Assembly: GCF_021648855.1 (NCBI RefSeq)
Contig: NZ_JAKJHX010000030.1
Location: 1 to 40,485 of the forward strand
Reading direction: 5' to 3'
Length of the DNA stretch: 40,485 nucleotides
DNA from: Tychonema litorale BBK16
GTDB taxonomy: Bacteria; Cyanobacteriota; Cyanobacteriia; Cyanobacteriales; Microcoleaceae
A program made the position numbers and the translations under genes. Numbering within the stretch: the first letter of the stretch is position 1; each line of letters starts with the position of its first letter. Positions 25,443 through 34,234 of this stretch are shown piece by piece. The notes beneath the pieces are model-generated. The model was not told the DNA's origin and did no database searches. It saw only the letters and a program-made list of their open reading frames with translations.

Positions 25443-27644
25443 TTAGTTAAGCTGGTTAATCTGTACTTGCGCGTTTTGAAAATCATCGGCTTTTCCTTGT
25501 TCTAGAAATAGGGTTGCAGCTTTCTGAAAATCGTCGATCGCGCCATTGCGATCTTTGAGTTGGCGACGGACTAGCCCTCGGCTGTAGAAAGCTCCAGCAT
25601 TGTTGGGGTTGAGCTTCACTGACTGTGCAAAATCTTCAACCGCTAAAGTGTAATTTTTGAGTTCTGAGTAAATATTACCGCGATTGCTATAGGCAAGTGC
25701 ATCACTGGGATTGAGTCGAATTGCTTGAGTAAAATCGGCGATCGCCCCAGCCTTGTCTCCCGAACCCTGGCGAGCCAACCCTCGATTGCTGTATGCTTTG
25801 GAATTATTGCCGTTGAGTGCGATCGTTAAACTGCAATCTTGACCAGCTTTCTGAAATTGCTTTAAATTCAGATAAGCAATGCAGCGATTATTATAAGCAG
25901 CTTCATCTTTTGGATTGATCGTAATTGCTTGGGTACAATCTTCAATCGCTTTGTCGTAGGTTTCTAAGCTCAAGTAGGTATTGCATCGGTTGGTATAACC
26001 ATCAGCCTGATCGGGTGCCAATTCGATCGCCTTAGTGTAATCCGTCATCGCCCCTTGATAGTCTCCCATATTAAATCTCGATCGACCCCGCCCAGCATAA
26101 ACCCCAGCATCTTCGGGGCTAATTTGAATCGCTTGGGTAAAATCTGCCATCGCCCCAGTTTTGTCTCCCGCAGCCGATCGAGCTAAACCTCGGTTACTAT
26201 AAGCTCTAGGATCATTGGGAACCAATCGAAGGGCTTGGGTGAAATCTTCAATCGCCTTAGAGTTATTGGACAGATCGTAATAAGCCAGAGCGCGTTGATA
26301 GTAAGCGTTTACATCACTTGGATTCAGCCGAATTGCTTGGGTGAAATCTTCAACCGCCCCCTGCTTGTTGCCGAGATCGCGACGAGCAATACCTCGATTA
26401 TAAATGGCTTTACTGTGGCTAGGATTGACTTGAATTGCTTGCGTGTAGTCCTGTACTGCTTGCTCGCGAGCACCAAGCTCATAGCGAACATTCGCCCGCT
26501 TATAGAAAGCTTCGGCATCGGTAGCATTGAGGCTGATTCCTTGACTATAATCGGCGATCGCACCTGTTTTGTCTCCTTGCTCAGCCTTTTGCTGGCCACG
26601 GACAAACAATTCCTGCGATCGGGCGGGATCTTGAGTCTGCCAATAATAAATTAGTCCTGCTGTCAAGATTAAAGCGGAAACAGTTCCAGCGATACTCAGC
26701 AGGATGATTTGACTCGGCTTCAGAGGCTGTTGACTCATAGCGGGAGTAAGGGTGGTTGGTAGCGGTGGCTCAACCCTGATATTGAGTTTGATTTTCTTGA
26801 AGTCGGCTAAAACTTCTGCGGCACCCTGATAGCGTTCCTCAAAGTTGGAGCGCACCATTTTCTCAATAATATCTGCTAGAGCGACAGAACAAGTTACGAA
26901 ATCGCCAATATTAATTCCGCCTTTATGATTTTTCAAGGAAGCCAGTTCAACAATTGATAGTCCTGTTACTGCACGAAGAGCGATCGTTCCTAGGGCATAA
27001 ATGTCACTATTGTAGCGAGGGTTGCCGGCGGATTGTTCGATCGGCACATATACTGTATTAGCAACAGGCGACTCTTTTTTAGCACAAGACCATTTAGCTG
27101 AATTAGAGGAAGTTGGCGATGACAAATAACAATGAGCAATTTCCGGGTTCAGTTCCTTATCTAAGCTAAAATCAGTTAACACCAATTGGCCATCTGACTC
27201 GCGCCTAATCAAATTATGTGGTTGAATTCTGCCATGAATAAAGCCGTTCTCATGTATAAAAACTAAAACTTCTAATACTTCCTGAAGCAAAGCTATAACT
27301 TTCTTTTCAGCCCAAGGTTGACCGGGAATTAGTTCTTTGCTTAAAGCTTTTCCAGCAATGAATTCTTCAATTAAGTATAAATTGCGATTTTCCTCAAAAT
27401 ACGCCAACAATTCGGGGATTTTATTATGTTTACCCAATTTTTCAATCTTTTCTGCATTTCTTTGAAATATGGCTCTGACTGATCCTGGAATCTGCGAACT
27501 TTTTCCAGGGAGTCGCATTTTTATCACTTGGCATTGCGGAGAACCCGGACGGTGAGTATCTGCCGCCAAATAAGTTGTTCCCACCTCACTTGAGTCTGTG
27601 ACTTTAATGATGCGGTAACGTCTGTCTAGAAATTTACCAATCAT
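25443..27644 (-). CDS. Predicted membrane pseudokinase with eleven C-terminal TPRs
   Basis: The 733-residue protein is collinear with the kinase just downstream: kinase-like domain, transmembrane helix (about 313-335, IILLSIAGTVSALILTAGLIYYW) and eleven TPRs in the same register. The catalytic core is altered. The HRD motif reads H137-G138-R139, so the catalytic Asp is replaced by Arg; DFG reads D158-F159-S160; and the glycine loop is degenerate (TDSSEVGTTY). The ATP-anchoring K42 (QVIKMRL), N144 and the Asp of DFG remain, so nucleotide binding may persist without normal phosphotransfer. An insertion of about 25 residues (about 173-195, with SSPTSSNSAKW) interrupts the activation segment before TVYVPIEQ. 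It is the upstream member of a same-strand pair and may act as an allosteric or scaffold partner for the active kinase. Confidence 0.85.
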   Translation of the reverse strand: MIGKFLDRRYRIIKVTDSSEVGTTYLAADTHRPGSPQCQVIKMRLPGKSSQIPGSVRAIFQRNAEKIEKLGKHNKIPELLAYFEENRNLYLIEEFIAGKALSKELIPGQPWAEKKVIALLQEVLEVLVFIHENGFIHGRIQPHNLIRRESDGQLVLTDFSLDKELNPEIAHCYLSSPTSSNSAKWSCAKKESPVANTVYVPIEQSAGNPRYNSDIYALGTIALRAVTGLSIVELASLKNHKGGINIGDFVTCSVALADIIEKMVRSNFEERYQGAAEVLADFKKIKLNIRVEPPLPTTLTPAMSQQPLKPSQIILLSIAGTVSALILTAGLIYYWQTQDPARSQELFVRGQQKAEQGDKTGAIADYSQGISLNATDAEAFYKRANVRYELGAREQAVQDYTQAIQVNPSHSKAIYNRGIARRDLGNKQGAVEDFTQAIRLNPSDVNAYYQRALAYYDLSNNSKAIEDFTQALRLVPNDPRAYSNRGLARSAAGDKTGAMADFTQAIQISPEDAGVYAGRGRSRFNMGDYQGAMTDYTKAIELAPDQADGYTNRCNTYLSLETYDKAIEDCTQAITINPKDEAAYNNRCIAYLNLKQFQKAGQDCSLTIALNGNNSKAYSNRGLARQGSGDKAGAIADFTQAIRLNPSDALAYSNRGNIYSELKNYTLAVEDFAQSVKLNPNNAGAFYSRGLVRRQLKDRNGAIDDFQKAATLFLEQGKADDFQNAQVQINQLN

Positions 27645-27720
27645 GATATGCCCTCATCCCTGTTACTGATCAAATTTTCGCATATAATCAGGATAGTTAT
27701 CGCACAAGGCAACAAATTTT

Positions 27721-27748
27721 GTAGGGAAACGGCACTGCCGTGTCCTGA
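27721..27748. repeat. Dispersed repeat GTAGGGAAACGGCACTGCCG...
   Basis: This 28-base sequence is the same, with one mismatch, as 16873-16900. The first copy is part of an inverted repeat; this one is a single arm and lies just upstream of the small antitoxin-like gene. Confidence 0.7.
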
Positions 27749-27758
27749 CTATGTGAAC

Positions 27759-27974
27759 ATGAACATACAACTCGTTGACTCCCTAATTCAAATTATCTTA
27801 TCTTTGTCAGCAGATGAGCAATTAGCGATTGCGGACAAATTATTAGAAAACATCCCCTACCCTTCGACTCACCAATTAATGCAGCTTGCTCAAAGCGGTG
27901 GCTGTTTTGATTTTTTGTATAACGAACCTGATATTTACACCCTAGAAGATGGACAACCTATTTCGTCATACTAA
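27759..27974 (+). CDS. Small antitoxin-like hypothetical protein
   Basis: From ATG 27759 the frame encodes 71 residues with MNIQLVDSLIQIILSLSADE and then QLAIADKLLENIP. This helix-rich beginning resembles the short prevent-host-death or addiction-module components common in cyanobacteria, in which the segment up to LLENIP is typical; the C terminus (FDFLYNEPDIYTLEDGQPI) has no motif I recognise. A longer frame from 27648 would begin inside the region next to the pseudokinase start and run through the dispersed repeat at 27721, so I reject it. No toxin gene is adjacent on either side. Function is undetermined. Confidence 0.55.
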   Translation: MNIQLVDSLIQIILSLSADEQLAIADKLLENIPYPSTHQLMQLAQSGGCFDFLYNEPDIYTLEDGQPISSY

Positions 27975-27998
27975 AAAAAAAAGACTTAATTCATCTTA

Positions 27999-28045
27999 CC
28001 CTGAGCGAAGTCGAAGGGCTTTCTTCCTTCTTCCTTCTTCCTTCT
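27999..28045. repeat. Palindrome CCCTGAGCGAAGTCGAAGGG plus TTCCTTC tandem
   Basis: This is the same compound element as at the left edge of the window, in inverse orientation: palindrome at 27999-28018 followed by TTCCTTC units. It sits between the antitoxin-like gene and mnmE. Confidence 0.8.
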
Positions 28046-28062
28046 ATTTAAAACAATAAAAA

Positions 28063-29448
28063 ATGGCTGAATCATTAACAAAAGGAGGAACGATCGCAGC
28101 GATCGCAACTGCGATCGTCCCCCAACAAGGCAGTGTCGGAATTGTGCGAGTTTCCGGCTCCCAAGCCCTAAAAATTGCCGAAACTCTGTTTCGCAGTCCA
28201 GGTAAGCAAATTTGGGACTCTCACCGCATTATTTACGGCTACATCCACCACCCTAAAACTCAAGAATTAGTCGATGAAGCCTTACTGCTAATTATGAAAG
28301 CGCCACGTTCCTTCACTCGCGAAGATGTCGTAGAATTTCACTGTCACGGTGGGATTATGGCCGTGCAGCAAGTCTTGCAATTGTGTTTGGAAAACGGAGC
28401 GAAATTGGCACAACCGGGAGAGTTTTCCCTGCGGGCTTTTTTGAATGGAAGACTGGATTTAACTCAAGCTGAAAGCATTGCAGATTTAGTGGGAGCAAAA
28501 TCTCCGGCTGCTGCACAAAGTGCTTTGGCGGGGTTGCAAGGAAAATTGGCCAAGCCGATTCGCCTACTGAGAACAACTTGTTTGGATGTGTTAGCAGAAA
28601 TTGAAGCGAGAATTGATTTTGAGGAAGATTTGCCGCCTTTGGATGAAGCTCAAACAGTCTTGGAAATACAGCATATTTTAGATGAATTGTCAACAATTTT
28701 GGCAACAGCCGATCGCGGAGAATTACTCAGAACCGGTTTGAAAGTGGCGATAGTGGGCCGGCCGAATGTGGGAAAGTCGAGTTTGTTGAATGCGTGGAGT
28801 CGGTGCGATCGGGCGATCGTCACTGATTTGCCCGGTACAACACGGGATGTAGTAGAATCCCAGCTAGTTGTAGGGGGAATTCCGGTGCAAGTGCTAGACA
28901 CAGCGGGAATCCGGGAAACCGAAGACAAGGTAGAAAAGATTGGAGTTGAGCGATCGCGCATAGCAGCACAACAAGCCGATCTAGTATTATTGACAATTGA
29001 CGCAGAATCTGGGTGGACAGCAGGCGATTCAGAGATTTACGAACAAGTAAAACACCGTCAAGTAATCATCATCATCAACAAAATCGACCTAGTAAAAACA
29101 CCCCCAAAATTACCTTTTGCATCTGAAACTCACCGAATAGTAACCACAGCCGCCGCCCTAGATAGAGGCATAGAAGACTTAGAAACGGCAATTTTAGATG
29201 CCGTAAATTCCGACAATTTGCAAGCAGAAAACCTAGACTTAGCAATTAACCAAAGGCAAGCAGCAGCCATCACCAAAGCAAAGTTTTCTATAGAACAATG
29301 CCTAGTTACGATCAGCGATAAATTGCCCTTAGATTTCTGGACAATAGACTTGCGAGGTGCAATTCAAGCCCTAGGAGAAGTCACGGGAGACGAAGTAACA
29401 GAATCAGTATTAGATAGAATCTTTAGTAGATTTTGTATTGGGAAATAA
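28063..29448 (+). CDS. mnmE: tRNA uridine-5-carboxymethylaminomethyl modification GTPase MnmE
   Basis: The 461-residue protein is full-length MnmE (TrmE). With MnmG it installs the (carboxymethyl)aminomethyl group at U34 of tRNAs reading split codon boxes. The N-terminal tetrahydrofolate-binding domain begins [23 protein letters not shown], visible in the sections TIAAIATA and GIVRVSG. The inserted G domain has [12 protein letters not shown], a switch I with [13 protein letters not shown] in VLDTAGIRE, and NKID. The C terminus ends in the invariant FCIGK that carries the catalytic cysteine. It stands alone on the plus strand and no mnmG is in the window. Its upstream region is an intergenic repeat; no clear promoter was found. 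Confidence 0.97.
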   Translation: MAESLTKGGTIAAIATAIVPQQGSVGIVRVSGSQALKIAETLFRSPGKQIWDSHRIIYGYIHHPKTQELVDEALLLIMKAPRSFTREDVVEFHCHGGIMAVQQVLQLCLENGAKLAQPGEFSLRAFLNGRLDLTQAESIADLVGAKSPAAAQSALAGLQGKLAKPIRLLRTTCLDVLAEIEARIDFEEDLPPLDEAQTVLEIQHILDELSTILATADRGELLRTGLKVAIVGRPNVGKSSLLNAWSRCDRAIVTDLPGTTRDVVESQLVVGGIPVQVLDTAGIRETEDKVEKIGVERSRIAAQQADLVLLTIDAESGWTAGDSEIYEQVKHRQVIIIINKIDLVKTPPKLPFASETHRIVTTAAALDRGIEDLETAILDAVNSDNLQAENLDLAINQRQAAAITKAKFSIEQCLVTISDKLPLDFWTIDLRGAIQALGEVTGDEVTESVLDRIFSRFCIGK

Positions 29449-29535
29449 GCATAGAGGCCCAAATTAGCTTCGCAAAGAGCTCGCAATGACATGATGGTGT
29501 TTATTTATGAGCAGCTACTTAACAACTAACAAACA

Positions 29536-31077
29536 TCAAGATCTCGGCCTACCCAAAGTAGTAATATAAAGCACCGCTTCATCAGCCGGAATTCCCAGAA
29601 CCTCATTCACCTTATCATCAAAAAATCCCGCAATCCCACTCACACCCAAACGCAATTGAATCGCCGCCAAATTCAGCCGCTGGCCCAAATGACCCGCATC
29701 CATGTGTAAATAACGATAAACCCGATCGCCATATTTAGCAACCGCCTTCTTCAAATCCGCCGTATGAAATAACAAAACCCCCGCATCTCTACCCAATTCT
29801 TGCCCCAAACACAAATAATGCAACTCCCTACGGAAATTCTTAAACCGAATTTGCCGCAACTCCTGAGCTTTAGGAGCATAATAATAACAGCCTTCTTCTA
29901 AACCATTCACACCAGAAACCGCCACAAAAGTCTCGATTAAACTCAAATCGAAATAATCAGGATCACCATCCAATCCTTGGTCAGTATAATGGTGTGGCTG
30001 ATAGGTAAAATCGAGCAGCGCTAGCAGTTCATCCAATTTCAACGAAGCACCAGTATAATAACGAGTCGAACGCCGTTTGAGAATTGTATTTTCTAAATTG
30101 TCTAAGTGAAAGCCCCAACTTATTGAAGGAGTTACCGTCGATACTTTAGTACAAAATGGGAAATTATATTTATCTTCTATTCCCTCTTCATTTTCATTGA
30201 TTTTCCAGCCATCCGCACCTGTAGTAGTATCTGAATCCAACTGCGTAGATTCATGCAGATATTCTAATAGTTGACCTTCGGGAATTTTCGGGTAATCTGT
30301 TGTGGTTTTTCCAGGTAAAGCGGTTCTGAACTTTGGCAAATTTTGCTTGATATCTAACAATTCCGCCAAAGCAACTACACAGATTGTTCCTTCTTGCTTT
30401 GAGTCGATATAAAGCAATTGATTTACCGCTTCATCTGCAAATCCTCCAATCAGGTGAGGTCGATAGTCATTCAGCGCCGCAGCTAATTCAATGTTGCTTA
30501 ATAAATGACCTGTATCTAAAAAAGTTCGTCTATAAGCTCGGTCTTCATAGCGCCAAGAAGAGCGGAAGAAAACATTTGTAATTGCAAGTGCCAATTTAGT
30601 ATCTTCTAAAGCTGGCGACCAAAAACAAGCCGCTTGCAATGCTGGCCAAACTTCGCTATCCCAAAAATGCACTAACGAATGAGTTCTCGCCTGATAATTA
30701 TAAAGTCCGGCTGGCAAATATGGAGTGCCACGGGATATCAAATAAACCTCTGCGGGGTAAAGCCCCCCAGCCGATGGAGCCGATCGCAAATAAAGCGGAC
30801 TCCCATCCATCGTGGACACCTTAGCAGTCAATCCATAGCTGCACAGCAATAAATTAGACAACCGATGCCACCAACTGCCATCAGGCTCGGTCTGTGACTC
30901 TTCTGATGTCTCTTTTAGATAAGGCTTGAGGTCAAAATATGCTCCAATTTTATATTCCTTAAAGGGGACGGGTTGCTCTCCCCAGTCTAGCTGTCTGCTT
31001 TTGGCAGCAATGGTTTGAGGGTCATATTTTGTCCGTTCGTGGTAGTGCTGAGCAATGGATACTGGAGTTTCTGGCAT
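29536..31077 (-). CDS. SagB/ThcOx-family FMN oxidoreductase (double nitroreductase-like)
   Basis: The 513-residue protein has the double nitroreductase layout of the SagB/ThcOx dehydrogenases. The N-terminal half contains SAPSAGGLYPAEVYLI and the FLDTGHLLSNIELAA helix. The C-terminal half repeats the pattern with ILKRRSTRYYTGASLKLDEL and MDAGHLGQRLNLAA. SagB-type enzymes oxidise thiazolines or oxazolines to azoles in ribosomal peptide biosynthesis using FMN. In this window no cyclodehydratase (YcaO), E1-like protein or precursor peptide is seen, so the azole role is unproven; lone copies occur in many cyanobacteria with unknown substrate. Cytosolic by sequence. It is transcribed away from the gene-poor region at 31.1-31.7 kb, where its promoter must lie. 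Confidence 0.85.
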   Translation of the reverse strand: MPETPVSIAQHYHERTKYDPQTIAAKSRQLDWGEQPVPFKEYKIGAYFDLKPYLKETSEESQTEPDGSWWHRLSNLLLCSYGLTAKVSTMDGSPLYLRSAPSAGGLYPAEVYLISRGTPYLPAGLYNYQARTHSLVHFWDSEVWPALQAACFWSPALEDTKLALAITNVFFRSSWRYEDRAYRRTFLDTGHLLSNIELAAALNDYRPHLIGGFADEAVNQLLYIDSKQEGTICVVALAELLDIKQNLPKFRTALPGKTTTDYPKIPEGQLLEYLHESTQLDSDTTTGADGWKINENEEGIEDKYNFPFCTKVSTVTPSISWGFHLDNLENTILKRRSTRYYTGASLKLDELLALLDFTYQPHHYTDQGLDGDPDYFDLSLIETFVAVSGVNGLEEGCYYYAPKAQELRQIRFKNFRRELHYLCLGQELGRDAGVLLFHTADLKKAVAKYGDRVYRYLHMDAGHLGQRLNLAAIQLRLGVSGIAGFFDDKVNEVLGIPADEAVLYITTLGRPRS

Positions 31078-31309
31078 AGTCAGAGTCGGAGCCTCTTTGG
31101 TTGCTGTTCTGATTCGATCTTGACATTACTAACGGCTTACTGGTACGGCAGGCTATAAATTTACAAATATAAAAAAAATCTTAGAGAAAATGCAATCTTT
31201 ACTATATAAGCTTAACATGAATAAATCCATAAGTATGAATACGCAAGATAATAGCCATCAATTTTTGTGATAAATTGACAGCACGAGCTGTACTTATAAA
31301 GGGGTAAAA

Positions 31310-31489
31310 ATGCAAAAGCTCAGCGCGAAGGAATTGCTCGTTCAGTATTCTGATTTAAGCAGAACTAATTTATAAAATGCCAAATTCACCAAGTCTCAAT
31401 TAGCTGGATGCAATTTATTTCGATCGCGTTTGGGAGACTTATCGGATGCTGAGTGCGATCGCACTACCATTGGCCCCGAAGGATATTAA
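31310..31489 (+). pseudogene. Broken pentapeptide-repeat-like gene
   Basis: An ATG at 31310, with AAAGGGG just upstream, opens MQKLSAKELLVQYSDLSRTNL and then meets TAA at 31373-31375. The same frame continues as NAKFTKSQLAGCNLFRSRLG and DLSDAECDRTTIGPEGY to a second stop at 31487-31489. The start resembles the leader of cyanobacterial pentapeptide-repeat proteins (AKELL..Y), and the part after the stop keeps an A(N/D)(L/F)-like spacing of five. I infer a decayed and shortened pentapeptide-repeat gene with an in-frame stop. Confidence 0.45.
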
Positions 31490-31509
31490 CTAGACCTAGA
31501 CCATATTTC

Positions 31510-31535
31510 TTGTGGAACAGGCATCCTGCCTGTTC
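31510..31535. repeat. Hairpin repeat CTTGTGGAACAGGC...GCCTGTTC
   Basis: GAACAGGC (31515-31522) pairs with GCCTGTTC (31528-31535). The 26-base segment is nearly the reverse complement of the tandem unit at 38156-38209, so it is a dispersed repeat that flanks the dynamin cluster on both sides in opposite orientation. Confidence 0.65.
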
Positions 31536-31725
31536 TTAACAGGCTTTTTGGGAAATGTTTACTGTTTTTGAGGGCAAAAGGGCGATCGACCTTTTCCCCT
31601 ATTTTTGATAATTCTTAATATTTCTGATACTGCTGAGACTCTAAGTTAAAATTGTAGATAATTTGCCGTTGAACAACATTTGCAATAACTAACAGACTTT
31701 CTGCCTGCAAAACCAGGTAAACCTT

Positions 31726-32052
31726 ATGAATGCTCCAAATAAGAAAGAAACAGAACTCCAGCGCCGGGAAAGAGAGCTTCAGGAACGCGAACACGCAATT
31801 CGACTCCGCGAACTAGAAGCAGAAATCTATCGGGAACCGCCGACATATCAAACCAGCAAGCACGAAGCATCGGACAGCAAACTCAAACAATTGCTCCGAA
31901 AACTGACAATTGCAGGTCAGTTTACAGGCATTGTAATTGCTGTCGGAGTTGCGGTCAAACTATCTTCTTGGCTGGCCACAGCGGTGATAGTTGGGGGATT
32001 GTCTTTCGTGATTTTCAGAATAGTCTTTGACAAAGACAGCCCGAAAAATTAA
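31726..32052 (+). CDS. Small coiled-coil membrane protein next to dynamin-like genes
   Basis: I do not recognise a named family. The 108-residue protein starts with a highly charged helix (residues 6-36, LQRRERELQEREHAIRLREL) with a clear heptad pattern. A polar linker and a second short basic helix (KLKQLLRKL) come next, then two hydrophobic segments (about 62-78 and 82-100, GQFTGIVIAVGVAVKL and WLATAVIVGGLSFVIFRIVF), likely a membrane hairpin, and a charged tail. It would display a cytoplasmic coiled coil from the membrane. It lies 60 bases upstream of the first dynamin-like gene on the same strand, which suggests co-transcription and a role as membrane adaptor for these GTPases; that role is inference. 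Confidence 0.65.
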   Translation: MNAPNKKETELQRRERELQEREHAIRLRELEAEIYREPPTYQTSKHEASDSKLKQLLRKLTIAGQFTGIVIAVGVAVKLSSWLATAVIVGGLSFVIFRIVFDKDSPKN

Positions 32053-32112
32053 GCTAAAATTGCTGTTTTTAATGTTTAATAAAAGCAACAAATAAACTAT
32101 CAGAAAAAACAG

Positions 32113-34191
32113 ATGAACCAGAAAATTGAAACGAGCAGTTTTATTGATGATTTAGAGCGAGTATCACAAGTGCGCCGAGAAATAGCTGATCGGCTCAGCA
32201 ATATCGCCGCCACCATCAATAAATCAGAATTAGAAGCAGCCGAAGCATCAGGGAAACTGGGTTTAGAAGCAGACAGCCAAGACATCAGCATCGCCAGCGA
32301 AAACTTGCGACAAGGAGTTTTTCGGCTGCTGGTTTTAGGAGACATGAAACGCGGCAAAAGCACTTTTCTAAATGCTTTAATTGGTGAGAAACTCTTGCCC
32401 AGTGACGTGAATCCTTGTACGGCATTGCTAACAGTTTTACGCTTTGGTATCACCAAAAAAGTCACAGTTTATTTCAAAGAAGGTAGACGACCAGAACAGC
32501 TTAGTTTTAACGCTTTTAAACAGCAATATACAATTGACCCCGACGAAGCTAAAAAGCTAGAAGCTCAAAACAAGTCAGCCTTTCCAAATGTCAGTCATGC
32601 CGTTGTAGAATATCCGTTGCCACTGCTCGAAAAAGGCATAGAAATCGTAGACACTCCGGGGCTGAATGATACAGAAGCGCGCAATGAAATTTCTTTGAGT
32701 TACATCAACAACTGCCACGCAATTCTATTTGTATTTCGAGCATCTCAACCTTGCACCTTGCAAGAACGTCGCTATCTAGAAAATTACATTAAAGGGCGAG
32801 GATTAACTACTTTCTTTTTGATTAACGGTTGGGACGAAATTCGTGAGGGATTGATTGACCCGGAGGATGTCGAAGAACTAGCAGAATCCGAGGAAAAATT
32901 GCATCGAGTTTTCCGCACAAATATCGGCGAATACTGTCAGATTGATGGCCAAGATATTTACAACGATCGAGTATTTGAAATCTCCTCTCTCAAAGCCCTA
33001 AGACTGCGATTAAAAGACCAAAATGCTACTCTTGACGGCACAGGATTTCCTGAGTTTATGGGAGTAATTAATACATTTTTGACCCAAGAAAGAGCGATCG
33101 CAGAAATACGTCAAGCTAGAAGTTTAGCGCGGCTGGGATGCGATCGCGTTCGCGAAGCCGTCGAGCGACGCATTCCTTTGTTAGAGCAAGATGTCAACGA
33201 GTTAAAACAACGAATTACTTCCGTTGAACCAGAATTTGGAAAATTGCATGAAATACGCGATCGCTTTCAGGAAGAAATCAAAATTATGCGCGATCGCAAA
33301 TCCAAGTCCGTAGCAGATTCTTTCAAGTCATACATTCTAAATTTAGGCAATACTTTCGACTCAGATTTTTTCCGCTACCAGCCCGAAATCAGCTTTTTCG
33401 ATTACCTAGAATCCCACAAGCGCGACTCATTTAATGCCGCCTTTAAAAAAGCATTCGAGCAATACATAAACGACAAAATTTCCGCATGGGAACTTACAGC
33501 CGAAGGAGAGATTCGATCAGCCTTCGCACAACTGGCTAAAAGTGCAGCCAGCTACAGCGCTAGTTACACACAAATCACAGATTCGATGACCGAAAAGTTA
33601 ATCGGACACAAAATGTATACTGGTACAAAAATAGATTCCGAAGACAGTTCCCCCGCCTGGGCAAAGTGGGCAATGGGATTTTTCTCCTTAGCTTCCGGTA
33701 ACGTAGCTGGCGTTGTTTTAGCTGGTGCCGGTTTTAATTGGCAAAATATCCTCGTCAACTGGATGGCTGTAATTGGAATTAGCAGTTTTTTACTGATGTT
33801 TACGGGAACTTTTTTGGGGCCACTAGGCATGGTTGCGATCGGTTTAGGTGTGGGTGCTTTGCAAGCGGATCAAGCTCGCAAAGAATTAATTCAAGCCACG
33901 AAAAAAGAGTTTGTGAAATATCTACCCCAGCTAGCACAGGAGCAATACGAATTGATACATCAAACTGTAGAAACCTGTTTTGACGAGTACGATCGAGAAG
34001 TGATTAAGCGGTTGAACAATGACATTAACTCTCGTAAAGCTGAGTTAGATAATTTGCTAGCTCAAAAAGAATCCCGCGAGATTAATAATCAGACGGAATT
34101 AAAGCGTTTAAAAAGTATCGATGCTGAGGTTCATTGCGAATTACAAAGTATTGAGTCTGTGTATCAAAATCTGCTGTCAGTTCCTGCTTGA
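32113..34191 (+). CDS. Bacterial dynamin-like GTPase, paralogue 1
   Basis: The 692-residue protein has the bacterial dynamin-like layout. The GTPase domain has P-loop GDMKRGKST (76-84), a switch threonine in NPCTALL (T103), DTPG (180-183) and NGWD (238-241) in the G4 position. Long coiled-coil helices forming neck and trunk follow (about 330-500), then a membrane paddle-like hydrophobic region (about 514-590, with two hydrophobic segments around AVIGISSFLLMFTGTFLGPLG), then a returning helix ending in NNDINSRKAELDNLLAQKES. Such proteins tubulate, fuse or repair membranes on GTP hydrolysis; in cyanobacteria thylakoid or plasma membrane maintenance is plausible. It has a tandem paralogue 43 bases downstream, almost collinear residue for residue in the GTPase domain. 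No strong ribosome-binding site precedes the ATG. Confidence 0.9.
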   Translation: MNQKIETSSFIDDLERVSQVRREIADRLSNIAATINKSELEAAEASGKLGLEADSQDISIASENLRQGVFRLLVLGDMKRGKSTFLNALIGEKLLPSDVNPCTALLTVLRFGITKKVTVYFKEGRRPEQLSFNAFKQQYTIDPDEAKKLEAQNKSAFPNVSHAVVEYPLPLLEKGIEIVDTPGLNDTEARNEISLSYINNCHAILFVFRASQPCTLQERRYLENYIKGRGLTTFFLINGWDEIREGLIDPEDVEELAESEEKLHRVFRTNIGEYCQIDGQDIYNDRVFEISSLKALRLRLKDQNATLDGTGFPEFMGVINTFLTQERAIAEIRQARSLARLGCDRVREAVERRIPLLEQDVNELKQRITSVEPEFGKLHEIRDRFQEEIKIMRDRKSKSVADSFKSYILNLGNTFDSDFFRYQPEISFFDYLESHKRDSFNAAFKKAFEQYINDKISAWELTAEGEIRSAFAQLAKSAASYSASYTQITDSMTEKLIGHKMYTGTKIDSEDSSPAWAKWAMGFFSLASGNVAGVVLAGAGFNWQNILVNWMAVIGISSFLLMFTGTFLGPLGMVAIGLGVGALQADQARKELIQATKKEFVKYLPQLAQEQYELIHQTVETCFDEYDREVIKRLNNDINSRKAELDNLLAQKESREINNQTELKRLKSIDAEVHCELQSIESVYQNLLSVPA

Positions 34192-34234
34192 TCCCCTTAT
34201 TTTCCATGCAGTCCTTCATAAAAATGCGATCGAC

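Larger units (their letters stand above)
31078..31725. other. Gene-poor intergenic region (648 bp)
   Basis: The stretch holds the upstream region of the SagB-like gene (AT-rich 31130-31260), a broken pentapeptide-repeat-like frame (31310-31489), a hairpin repeat (31510-31535) and the AT-rich leader of the small coiled-coil protein gene. No intact gene is visible in it. Confidence 0.6.

Noticed and set aside
27648..27758. Longer start for the antitoxin-like protein
   Set aside because: The extra 37 codons include the dispersed repeat at 27721-27748 and show no protein-like pattern.
29449..29535. Possible tRNA or small RNA between mnmE and the SagB-like gene
   Set aside because: No cloverleaf can be drawn; the GCTTCGC...GCGAGC-like words are short and isolated.
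34121..34234. 38-residue N-terminal extension of dynamin paralogue 2
   Set aside because: It overlaps the end of paralogue 1 and has no counterpart there; homology begins exactly at ATG 34235.
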